The notes beneath the pieces are model-generated. The model searched no databases and was not told the origin of the DNA. It worked only from the letters and a program-made list of their open reading frames with translations. Positions 11,098 to 21,345 of a stretch of DNA of 64,000 nucleotides are shown here, one piece after another. Position numbers and translations under genes: made by a program. The stretch comes from Dryocosmus kuriphilus (lineage: Eukaryota > Arthropoda > Insecta > Hymenoptera > Cynipidae). The first letter of the stretch is position 1, and every line of letters starts with the position of its first letter. The DNA is taken from the NCBI GenBank assembly GCA_038277395.1, contig CM076191.1, positions 176,870,552 to 176,934,551 on the forward strand, written 5' to 3'.

Positions 11098-12378
11098 TAC
11101 ATTCTCATCAGAGAAGGTATTAGATTCATGCAAAATTTGACTTTCGCGGATTTCATGAAATCTCCACGTTTTAAGACCTCCTGAATCCGAAAAAATGGTT
11201 TTTACGACCGTGTCTGTCTGTCTGTTGGCGATGTCGTCGTTGTTGTCGTCGTTGTCGTCGTTGTCGTCGTTGTCGTTGTCGTCTGTTCCCACGATAACTT
11301 TCGAAGGACTAATCGGATTGGATTGCGCTTTGGCACACTACTTTAAGGTCCAAAAAGAAAGGACGAGTTCGTTAACCAGCGGTTTTTGACCAACGGTTAT
11401 GGTTTTATCCATCAAAAACGGTTTACACAAAATCAAGAAATTCATTTTCCGACTAAACTATGAGAGATACAAAAAAAACGTAAGAAAGTAAAATTGTTCA
11501 CCTCAAAAAAATCTACAAATTTTGTCTTAATTGTTTTTCGATAAAATGAACAGTTTTTGTTTTAATCAAGAAAACGCTCTTAAAATTAAAAAACTATGGT
11601 TTCCCGCCAAAATATTCAAGATACAAAAAAATGGTTAAGAACAAAGTTGTTCAATTTAAAAAGATCTACAAATTTTGTTTTAACCATTTTTTGATAAAAT
11701 GCACGTTTTTTGTTTTTTAATCGATAAAACGTTAATAAAAATTAAAAATTTCAAATTTCCCGCCAAACTATGAAGGATACGGAAAAATAATAAGAAACAA
11801 AGTTGTTCATCTCAAAAAGATCTACAAATTTTCTCTCTACCATTTTTTTGAGCAGACGCGTATTTTTTTAAGTTATTCGTGAAATATGTTATGAAATATA
11901 AAGAAAACCACTTTTCAGCAAAACTATGCAAGATATGAGAAAATATTAACAAGCAGAATTGTTCACCTTGGAAAGAGCTACAAAATTTATTTATAAGACT
12001 CATCGTTTTACTTTTAAGAATCGAAATCCTCTATTGTGAAAATTTGGAAAATCACTAAAAAACTTTACCAATCTACAATGCGTTTTAAAAAATGTAATTA
12101 TCGAGCGCGAAGCGCGAGTGTCATGATGAGAATGTATTCCTTAAGGGCGATAGAGCCTTAAGTAAAATAATTTCTTTTGGAATTTTTAATTTAAAGGTTT
12201 ATACCATCCAGAAACACCGAGCGCGTAGCGCGAGGTGAATAATCTATCGAGCGCGAAGCGCGAGTCAAATGTCGAGCGCGAAGCGCGAGTGCCAACAGAC
12301 GCGCGCCCTAGGAGCGTTCATACTTCGCGCGAAGCGCGGCGCGCTATGAGAATGTGCCCGCGAAGCGGGCAGATTTTT
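11098..12378 (+). repeat. GCG-palindrome repeat family, copy A
   Basis: Near-complete copy of the abundant family. Order: ACATTCTCATC terminus, a conserved block with CGCGGATTTCATGAAATC, CTGTCTGTCTGT, a GTCGTCGTT microsatellite (11227-11282), CCCACGATAACTTTCGAAGG, then four ~156-bp subrepeats (starting near 11456, 11612, 11768 and 11926), then CGAGCGCGAAGCGCGAG palindromes. It ends GATGAGAATG followed by a TGCCCGC/GCGGGCA hairpin and a T-run. The outermost ACATTCTCATC and GATGAGAATGT are inverted. No transposase is present. Confidence 0.85.
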
Positions 12379-13084
12379 TAATACCAAAAACATTCGAACA
12401 TAAACCGATAATATCTTTAGAATATAAAAATGCCCTTACACAGTAATTCGATTCATAATATTTATATTTTAAATTTTTTCTCTCATATAAAACTATATAA
12501 AAAGAACAATTTTTACCTCTTAAAAACAAAAAATTAAGTTTTTCATAAAATGAAGTGAGATCAAAAAATTGTATGGTGGTCCTTTTGTAGAAATTTTGCC
12601 AAGCAACAATTTGCCTCTCTCGATTTTTTTTCAAATCTCGCTTTGTTTTCGAGATAAACTGTAAATTTTGTTTTTTTTTTTAAATAAAAAATGGATTTTT
12701 TCAAAAACGGTACCGGCGAAGATTTTCTTTTTTCTCCGAAAATAGTTGTAAGACATTTCAGATACCAGATCAAGAAAAAAATTCTTGATGTTCATACCCT
12801 TGGGAGTCATTTCAACGAAACCGTGGGTACACTGAGAATAATCTTTATGCAACAAAATGTTGTTTTGTTGGCTCAGCTAAATTTTTGTTAGTTCAACATA
12901 ACGTTTTGCTATGCAACAAAATTTATAAAACAAAACAAAAATTTTTTGCACAAATACCAACAGAATTATTTTTTTGTCCAAACCAAACATTTTCTTCACT
13001 ATACAAAGAGGTAAAAAAATAGTTACAAAATTGAGTGTTTGTATTCACTTGAATCTTTTTTTTACTCGCCACATAGAAATTGTT
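12379..13084. other. AT-rich spacer
   Basis: AT-rich with A/T homopolymers. The stretch 12540-12800 loosely resembles the subrepeats of the family upstream. No gene recognised. Confidence 0.4.
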
Positions 13085-13345
13085 TGTGTGATTTGCGAGC
13101 TTGGCAGCGGTCGCGGCTTTCCGATAGGCAGGATTATCACGGGGTATCATATGGGGCCTCTCGAGAACCCCATGGTTACCAGCGAAGAGGAGCTCCCGGC
13201 GTGCCGAGCACCGCCAAATCCACCGCAAATGCTCTCGAGTACTTCTTGGTCGGACGTGAGCGCAAGGGCGGACCGAGCACGTGGTACTTGAACTAGCTGG
13301 GGACCATCGAGTGGCTTTGTGGTTGGTCGCTGTACGCAGACTTGG
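13085..13345. other. GC-rich patch, unidentified
   Basis: GC-rich insert in AT-rich surroundings. Frames of 85-176 codons overlap here on both strands without a recognisable domain, so none is called. The sequence includes CTCGAGAACCCCATGG and a stretch ending GACTTGGCCA. It could be a decayed exon or a repeat fragment. Confidence 0.3.
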
Positions 13346-14483
13346 CCAAAGTAGCAGGGTGAAGCAAACGGAGAAAAATAAAAAATAAATAGAAAGTCCA
13401 CGAGGGACATGATGAAAAAAGTAGATTTCAAACAGTTCAAACTCCAGAAACATCCGCGTGACTTCACATTTTCTACCTAAATATCAATCTGAAACTTCTT
13501 CAGCTTCTCACCTCCTCCATCACCTTTTACATCCAAATACTCAAAAACTTGTTAAGTTTCACGAAGAAAAATGTACTTATAAATTCAGTTGTTGACGAAA
13601 AATTGATAAACAAATAACTGTCGAATCAATTTCATTAAACTTTTATTTGAGCTTCGCTTTGGCATTTGCATTATTAATTTACGTGACGGATACTCGGTAC
13701 TTTTCAGGATTCATCTCGAATTGGAGGGTATGAAAACGGTGCGGGATTAATATTTGCATGTGCGTGACTGGCAAATGACGTGTGTGACATACGTACAAAT
13801 ACAGCGGCACGAGGTAATTTCTGGTAACACGAGTCATTTACGCAATACTCGTCATTTCATATATACAAATGGTTCCGTTCGGAAAGTGAAAAATTTTAGC
13901 ATATGAGTTACGAGACTAAAATGTAGAGCTTTAGGCCCACAAATCTGAAAAATTTTCGTCTTTTTTTCTATCACCTTTAATATTTACGATTTAAAAATGT
14001 CAACTTTAAATTATTCATTTTTCTTGAACTCAGACTAAGGTTTGATATTGTTTTTTCTAAATTTTGTCTTGCAACTTTTTTAGAAACTTTCTTATGAAAG
14101 ATTTATTTATAATGTTCATACAAATTTTTTTACTAACTTGAATAAACTGGACAAAATTACAATGTACGTTGTAAATAATAATGTTGATTTCAAAATACAG
14201 AAAAAACAAAGGGTGACAAGTGTTGCGGAAAATATTCCAGTAGGTAAAGTTGGATCGAAACAAAAGAAGATACAATTCACTTGATATGGTAACCATAAAT
14301 ATTGTAGGTAAACATTATCCACGTGAAGTTAATTTGTGTTGCAGGATAAACTTTACCCTTAAAATCAGGGTAAAGATTACACTTGGTTTTTTCTGTGAAA
14401 CCTTGAAGAAGGAACGAGTATATGTTTATTGTATTTTATTAATACTAAAGAACTCGATTTTTTAAGAAACTTGATCATTTTTC
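13346..14483. other. AT-rich spacer
   Basis: No frame above 80 codons and no recognisable feature. Confidence 0.5.
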
Positions 14484-14760
14484 TTATAGATCTGATTTTG
14501 AGTCGCCATTGCTTTCTAGATGAGGACAACTCCGCAAAATATTCAAATCGACATCTGGTAGCTTCGTTTGTGCAAACTTTCGTCCGTTAAGCCGGCTTTG
14601 ACGTAAGTCAGGCGTGCGAAGACTCAAGAGCCTTGTTTCGTCGGATTGTCGGATCACCCTGTGATATTGCGCAGTTTCGATCCAATTGACTACTTCTCGA
14701 GACACACCAAAAAGGGGTGTCCAGCTGGGATAGGACACGAACCAACGAAGAAACACGAAG
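14484..14760. other. Moderately GC-rich patch with an unassigned 90-codon frame
   Basis: A minus-strand frame of 90 codons (14484-14756) spans it. The peptide includes LRTPDLRQSRLNGRKF and matches nothing I recognise. The minus strand also holds GGTTCGTGTCC, resembling a tRNA B box, but no A box or cloverleaf could be drawn. Confidence 0.25.
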
Positions 14761-14887
14761 CTGGCACATTCAAATTCATTTCATATATTAAATATGAATA
14801 TGAATATAATATCATAGCAGAAAAGAAAGAAAATACTTTTTAAAGTAATTTTAAATTAAAGCAGTGACAACGACACACACACACACA

Positions 14888-14966
14888 CGCAATGAAGTGC
14901 GCGAAAGTCAATTGTCACACAAAGCAATACCTTCTCATTGATGATGAGAGTGTAAAAATATATATA
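14888..14966 (-). repeat. Short remnant of the GCG-palindrome repeat family
   Basis: GCGCGAAAGTCAATT, then AATACCTTCTCATTGATGAT and GAGAGTGTAAAAA, match the terminal ~75 bp of minus-oriented family copies. It is preceded by an (AC)n run at 14873-14887. Confidence 0.6.
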
Positions 14967-14999
14967 GTTTTCATGATATTTAGCTGTCTTATATTCTTT

Positions 15000-15720
15000 T
15001 AAATTGACTTTAGTTCTATTGAATTGACTGTAAATCTATTGTATTTTCATAAAATCAAATCAATTTTTTAAACTTTTTTGAACTCCTTATCGAGCATTGA
15101 ATTTAGACTTTCCTTACTATTCTATTATTTTATTTTTACCTCTGACATCGTATAAAACCTGCGTCCCTTTACCAAGTCTTTTTTTCTTTCTTTCTACAAT
15201 ACTGTATTACTATCCTAATTTTAAAGCATCGTAGGTGCGAAAAGGCATTGATCATACACTGCTACAAATAATTTAATTAATTAATTAATTTCAATGCAGC
15301 AGTAGAATCGAGTTGATTTGAATTGAGTTTAATTGACTCGATTTTAGGTAAATTCACTTCAACCTAATATATATTGACTTGTTTTAAGAGAATTAAAATT
15401 AAATTAACTATATCTTTGACTTTCAACGAATCTTACAAATGCGCCTCGAGTTTTGAAGAACTCAATTCAGCTGAGTGCAGTTCAATTAATTCATACTCAT
15501 TTGTCATAAAAAATCAATTGAATTGATTTGAATTATTATACAAATTACCAGTAAGTTCAATTTGATTTCAGTTGAATCATTTTTTAGCTATTCAAATTGA
15601 AATTAAAATTGAAATATTCTATTGAAGCCAATGGAATTGACTTGAATTCAGATGAAGTCTGTTTATTTGACTTGAATTGACTTAAATTCGGAAGAAGACA
15701 GTTTAGTTGACATCCAGATC
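15000..15720. repeat. Low-complexity region rich in AATTGA-type words
   Basis: Dozens of near-repeats of GAATTGACTT, TTGAATTGA and AATTAATT, including (TTAA)n at about 15270-15290. No regular period stands out. No gene. Confidence 0.6.
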
Positions 15721-15759
15721 TGATAAGATTTTGAGCTAGATCAGCCAAATAGAAATGTT

Positions 15760-16310
15760 TTTTTTTTAGTTAAGAAATTTGAAAAAAATGTTTATGTGAG
15801 AAAAACTTTTTTGATATTCGAAATACTAGAGTACTATGTCTCATGAATCTGTTTGCGTCTTCGAAACGCATCGATTGATTTACTGTGGAACCTTTTATGA
15901 CCTACTAGTACTGATTTATGAAGTTTCAAAAAAATTGTTTTCTGTTTAAATGAGAAAAACTTTTTTGATGTTAGGAATACTACAGTAGTTACTGTATCGC
16001 ATATTTGTTTGTGTCTTCGAGGAGCGTCGAATGATCTATTGACAAACCTTCTATGACCTCTTATGACCTAGCAATACCGATTTATAAATTAAAAAAATAT
16101 ATTGTTTATGTTATTGTATAAGGAAAACTTTTAATGATTGGAAATACAATAGTACTGTATATTATGTATTTTTTTCGTGTTTCAAAGACGCTTCGAATGA
16201 TCCACTGACCAACCTTCGATGACATTCCATGATATATCAGTAGCGATTTATAAAATTTAAGATTATTGTTTACTTTGTTTATATGAGGAAAACTTATTTA
16301 ATATTTGGAA
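15760..16310 (+). repeat. Tandem repeat, ~160-bp unit, about 3.3 copies
   Basis: GAGAAAAACTTTTTTGAT-like blocks recur at about 15798, 15952, 16119 and 16284. Each is followed by a partly conserved GAATACTA.AGTACT stretch, a TTCGAA-GACGC-like segment, CCTTCTATGACCT and CGATTTATAAA. The copies are diverged. Confidence 0.75.
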
Positions 16311-16432
16311 TATAACACAAATGTAACTTTAAAAAGTTGTTTGTTGCAACAAGACACTCATTGATGGTCTCTCTGATTTTCTGGAAATAAGATTTTCAGT
16401 ATATAAGATAGAAACATCAACTTGATGAAATA

Positions 16433-17280
16433 GGGGAGAGTGGTACAAAATGATCCCCCTAAGGGTAAACAGATACACAAAGTACCTAGACAACGAATTT
16501 TGTGAAATTGGTCATTTTTCTGGTAGCCTAGTCTTTTGGTCTATAACTTAGTAAGCTTATATAATATAATTATATTAATAAGAGTTTTTTATATATACAT
16601 TTTTGTCAAGGTATAGTAAAGGATCGTTTTATACACCCGGATGTCTAAAATGATCCCCGGGATGGGGGTAATATGATCACTGGGATCATTTAACACCGCT
16701 GTTAAAGTAAGGTAAAATTAAAAAATGAAATTGTAAGCAAATGTGGTTTCTTTTAATTTCTTAGATATTTGCCTGTAATATTTTTTCGGGAATTTAAAAT
16801 CGCAGTTATACACTTATATTTATTTTTTGGTAACTATTCGCAGTTATACCCTTATATTTATTTTTTGGTAACTATCATACTATCTAGTTAAACATAATAG
16901 TGTGGATAAAACGATCCCTGGGATCATTTTGCCCTCCTACGAGAAGATCGTTTTACCCCAAATGCCCAACTCTAAAAAGCATCAAATCATAACCTCATTG
17001 TATCACTTACAACAACACAATATTGCCGATTATATTGTTGAATTATATTGGAAGCTAACACAAACAGTCCTATTACATTAAATATACATACACTAAAACT
17101 GCACAATATTTAATTATTGCTTACCTTACATCAAACAAGAATATTTTTATTTTGTTTGAATAATATATTCCGTGACACAACGCCATGACAGTTCGATGGA
17201 ATGCTAAACCAGTGGCTACTACTAGATGGCGCTGATAAAGTCGGAAAAACAGAAGGTAATCGTTTTGTACCACTCTTCCC
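16433..17280. mobile_element. MITE with TA target-site duplication (848 bp)
   Basis: The ends are inverted: the left reads GGGGAGAGTGGTACAAAA and the right, on the opposite strand, GGGAAGAGTGGTACAAAA; 22 of the first 26 positions match. TA lies just outside each end (16431-16432 and 17281-17282), as in Tc1/mariner-type insertion. The interior has further GGGATCAT words and a 38-bp direct repeat at 16801-16877, but no transposase frame. Confidence 0.75.
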
Positions 17281-17535
17281 TAAATATCAGTTTTTTTTTT
17301 AGTGAAAATAAAATTCCCTCTATGAGAAAGAAAATTTATTTTGATGCATCTAAGGAAGCAAAGTGCTCATAAAGTGAACACAAATGAATACATCCATAGT
17401 GAATACACCCATAGTAATTCGCAGCGGCATCTTTCATTTAGTTGAATTCAGTTCGATCAACCTACACCCAGAGGATTTCAATTTAATTAACCACTATAAA
17501 AAATACGCACAAAGCAGAGAGAATTGTCATAAAAA

Positions 17536-17883
17536 CAGGGTTGCTGCAAAATACTAATTTTAAAGTTTCCCTGTCATATTCCCTGATTTTTCCCTGACCA
17601 ATTTTTCATTTTCCTTGTCCAATATAAATGTTTCTTTTAAGATTAAAAACAAACCTTACACTCAGAATATTAATAACGTTAATACAAAAAATGTTTATTT
17701 CTACATTTTTCTTAAACACTTGTAGTGACAACAGTCATACAGTTTTATAACCTTCAACTTCAGTTTATCGAAAATTCCCTAACTCTCTCAAGTTTTCTCT
17801 GACTTTTCCTGAATTTCCCTGACCATTTTTTAATTAAGTGACTTTTTCTGACTTCCCAGAATTCCCTGACTCGTAGCAACTTA
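17536..17883. mobile_element. Degenerate hAT-like MITE fragment
   Basis: Starts CAGGGTTGCTGC and ends near GACTCGTAGCAAC, giving a partial inverted pair (GTTGCTGC against GTTGCTACGAG). The interior repeats TTTCCCTGA-type words many times. This pattern resembles non-autonomous elements common in insect genomes. The right terminus is degraded and I could not confirm an 8-bp target duplication. Confidence 0.35.
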
Positions 17884-18039
17884 AAAAAAATGTTCTAATA
17901 TGAAGTCATTTTCGCCCAAATTTGGGCATCAGATAACGTGATTCCGCTCTAACAAGAGCTATCTTGAGGATTACCCATTCAAGTTAGAAGTGCCCATTGT
18001 TGAAGGAGTCCCTTGTTGGAAATTTATGTAAAACCATGC

Positions 18040-18480
18040 ATAGGAGGTTCGACATCGTGTGTGGATCACTCGGTGTGTAATAACCTAAGATTGAAGGTCG
18101 CGGATAACCGACCATCTCTCGCATCTTCATAACATGTAAAACACCAGGATATAGAGGATAATAACGAGAGTACTGGGTACATCAGTATTCGTGTGGTCAC
18201 TACTATATATACGTGCAAGTGTGCAAGCTTGAAGGTAACCGAGTGTATTTTCGTGGGTGGTTGCTATTCGCCGACACACGTATGTCTCCGAGCTGGCGAG
18301 TGATAATGAAACGCCATGGTGAATCCAGAGGGAGGGACGACGTAATTCCCGGTAGCCCAGGTCCAGTGGACAGTAGGGATCTCGGCTACCACCCGTGGCT
18401 TTAATATCGCTTTATTAACCCACTTTGGAACTGAATCCAACGTCGACCTTAGCACTGTCCGTTAAGACCTCAGGTGTCCA
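18040..18480. other. Mixed-composition region, no gene assigned
   Basis: More GC than its flanks, with a TATATATA box-like word near 18205 and a GAAGGTAACC donor-like site near 18233. The 63-codon frames on both strands have no recognisable product. It could hold a non-coding first exon; the sequence alone does not decide. Confidence 0.25.
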
Positions 18481-20305
18481 AAGCGTCGACAAAGATAAAA
18501 AATGCCCTTTTAACTCAAAAATTAATTATTATGTTTATTTTTATTTTTAAGTAGGCTTGAGGATTGAAAATATGTTATTATTAAGTATTATACCTGTACA
18601 TTCCCGTCAAATAGAGCTCTTTTTCTTTAAAGCTAAAAAAAAAAAAGAATTTTGGAATTTAAATCGCGCGCCGTAATCCAAATAGTATTATAGCCACACT
18701 CAAACATAAGCTCCAAATTTCAAGATGATGATTATGGCGCGAAATTTAAATTGAAGGAATTTCTTTCTTTCTTTTACAAGGTGTGAGTAATATTTTCTAA
18801 ATAAAAATTCGTATATTTTTTCATGATATTTAATCAGCTGAAAACTGTGATCAAAACCTTTCTCTTTGAGGGACAATGAATTTTATACCAACCTCACAAT
18901 TATACTCTCTACCCATCTATAATAGCCCCGAATCGAGGTAGAGTTCAGACGCGTGTTTTGACGTGCGATCCGCCCACGCATGTTCTCACGCAAGCACGCA
19001 CATATATACACATTGCACGCGTTACACGAAAACGCGCTATTAAGTGCATTAGCGTCTGTTAAACGTCATTGGGGGGCTCCGAACGATCACGAGGACCATG
19101 GGGGTGTATCTAGTTTCATTTTTCACCCCATGCACGTATAGACACGTGTGAGCACGAGTTACAAACTAGTCTAGTTTTAGATTCTAGAACGAGAATCGCT
19201 TTCCCTACTCGTGGTTGTGATTGCCACTTTAAATTTAAGTGCACGTGGCCAGACAATTGACAATTGTAAGCTAAAAAAAAAAAACGATCGTGTGCTTCAT
19301 GTAACAAAGTTCGAGTGATCTACAATGTCCAATCCAATCAGAAAGGGTCATTCCAACCTGTTTTCAATGTCTACCTTACGCAAGTAATACCTCGCAACTT
19401 TGCACAGATAAGACATGTGAACCATTTAAAGGTTAGGATCGTTTTCGAATATTTATTTAGATTGTAGAAATGTAAGAGCTTCTTATACATTTATTGGAAA
19501 TTATCATAAGCTGACACTATTGGACCACTATTGGTGTCATTGCCCAACTGCAGAACTTCCAGTTAGGAATAAAAATCTGAAGAAATAAGCTTAAGGCGCA
19601 GAGCTTTTAGTTTTGATTTGAACAAGATTGAAAACTTGTAAGTTTTTTATCTGATGCAACTCCAGTACGTTCAATTAATAGGAGCTATTTATAAGGACAA
19701 ACGGGGGAATCTGGGAATCCGCAATCCACCCAGGGACAATAAATCTCAAGTCGCCGTCCGGGATGGAACCCCTCCGGTAAGCTGGTTGTATTGTAGCTAT
19801 TATAACAACCACACGGTTTGCTCTCTCTCTCTCTCTCTCCCCTTGTCTCTCTCTCTCCCCTTGTCTCTCTAGCGCGAACTTCCAGAATCGCGGGTTGCAC
19901 GCCTGAAGGTGCGCAAAGGACATGGAATAGAAGACAGTACATGTGGGAAGCACCGCAGCTGATATCGTGAAGTGCGTGGACCACCCAGGTGTTCCTGGCT
20001 CTACCGTGGAGTTTGGCATTAACCGAAATATCACGATAATAGAAACTCACAGGCTTCTAACCGAGGGGCTCGAGTCGTTACCGCGATGACAAACGCTCCT
20101 CTCCCGGAAAATAATTACTTGAATCAGACACTTATCGTGTAAATAAAAAGAAAAGAATAATTGCCGTTTTTGTATAGTTATTAATGAGTAACTAACACGA
20201 AGATTTATCATCTCTTTTTAAATGGACAAATGATTGTTTGATAAATTGTGTATATAAAGGAGGCATCCCATCGCTTTTATTTTTTTCATTCTTACACAAA
20301 ATTAT

Positions 20306-20310
<5 letters not shown>
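18481..20310. other. Spacer with CpG-richer patch and CT microsatellite
   Basis: Contains a CpG-richer stretch at about 18945-19110 and an interrupted (CT)n microsatellite at 19821-19870. Minus-strand frames of about 120 codons at 19675-20050 run through the CT repeat and are not supported as genes. Confidence 0.4.

Positions 20311-20339
<29 letters not shown>
20311..20339. repeat. (TA)n microsatellite, left of mariner
   Basis: Uninterrupted TA repeats run up to the left end of the mariner. The array continues at 21271 after the element, so the mariner inserted into it. Confidence 0.9.
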
Positions 20340-21270
20340 CGAGGTGTGTTCAAAAAGTAAGGTGACTTTTCAAATTTCGCGGGCTACGTACATTCGATCT
20401 TCAATTTTTTTAAATTTTTATATTGGCACACTTGTCCCGAACATATGTGCACAGTTTCAAGTGTATAGCAGTCTTAGTTTGTTTGTGAGAGGCGGAAAGG
20501 TTAGAAGTGTTTGGTGTAATCTTCGATTTTCTGCTGTCGAAAAAAATGGATCAGAGAACTTGCATCAAATTTTATGTAAAAAATGGAATTAAGTGCTCCA
20601 AAACACTTGAAATGTTGACGGTGGCATACGGTGAGTTTAGCAAAAAAAATGTTTATAAGTGGTACAAGCTCTTCCAAGAAGGCCGAGAAGACACCAATGA
20701 CTAATCTCGCTCTAGACGCCCCAGCACGTCAATAAATGATGAAAGCGTTGAAGAAGTGAAGAATATGGTGTTGGGGAATGGTCGAATCACTGTTAGAGAA
20801 GTTGCTGAAGATGTTGGCATTTCGGTTGGCTCGTGCCATGCAATTTTTTCCGATTTTTTGGGCAAGAACGTCCAGAATTGTGGAAAAACAATTCATCACG
20901 ACAATGCACCTGCTCACTCATCGTTGCTTGTACGTAACTTTTTGGCCAAAAACGAAACCACAATCATGCCTCAGCCACCATATTCACCGGATTTGTCCCT
21001 CTGCGAGTTTTTCCTGTTCCCAAAACTGAAGAAACCCACGAAAGGACGGAGATTTGCAACGATTGAGGAGATAAAGAATGCATCGTTGGAAGAATTCAAG
21101 GCTATACCAAAAAGTGCTTATCAGAAGTGTTTCGAGGATTGGAAAAAGCGTTGGCACAAGTGTGTTATATCTGAAGGGGGTTATTTGAAGGGGACAACAT
21201 AATAATTGCTGAATAAATAAATATTTTTTAGTAAACATTAAAAGTCACCTTACTTTTTGAACACACCTCA
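20340..21270 (+). mobile_element. Mariner transposon, internally deleted (931 bp)
   Basis: Inverted terminal repeats share GAGGTGTGTTCAAAAAGTAA and ten further bases, about 30 bp with only the outermost base differing. The flanking TA is duplicated (20338-20339 and 21271-21272). Intact mariners are near 1.3 kb, so roughly 0.35 kb is missing, all from the transposase. The two ends are nearly identical, so the ends could still be mobilised by an active transposase elsewhere (inference). Confidence 0.95.
20546..21202 (+). pseudogene. Mariner transposase, inactivated
   Basis: The frame starts MDQRTCIKFYVKNGIKC and shows the N-terminal helix-turn-helix region, with the linker residues KKNVYKWYKLFQEGRED. 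A TAA stop falls just after DTND (20702-20704). The frame continues through the REVAEDVGISVGSCHAIFSD region, then jumps to KNVQNCGKTIHHDNAPAH. The middle of the catalytic domain, including the first aspartate of the D,D34D triad, is deleted and the junction is out of frame for a few codons. HHDNAPAH and YSPDL keep the second and third aspartates. The C-terminal block IPKSAYQKCFEDWKKRWHKC is intact. Normal length is about 345 residues, so no active enzyme is possible. Confidence 0.92.
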
Positions 21271-21275
21271 TATAT

Positions 21276-21329
<54 letters not shown>

Positions 21330-21345
21330 TTATATATTATTTAAT
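21271..21345. repeat. (TA)n microsatellite, right of mariner
   Basis: Continuation of the TA array interrupted by the mariner, with a few AT irregularities. Confidence 0.9.

Noticed and set aside
11812..12003. Recurrent frame MSLINKFCSSFQGEQFCLLI in many repeat copies
   Set aside because: AT-driven, disrupted in several copies, and aligned with the non-coding ~156-bp subrepeat periodicity.
12100..12360. GCG palindromes resembling a CRISPR array or bacterial terminators
   Set aside because: No regular spacer-repeat pattern; the palindromes are part of a eukaryotic dispersed repeat.
14715..14740. tRNA-like B box on the minus strand
   Set aside because: No A box at the right distance and no cloverleaf could be drawn.
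18060..18075. GTGGATCACTCGG, identical to a stretch near the start of 5.8S rRNA
   Set aside because: Only about 13 bases match and the following sequence does not resemble 5.8S rRNA.
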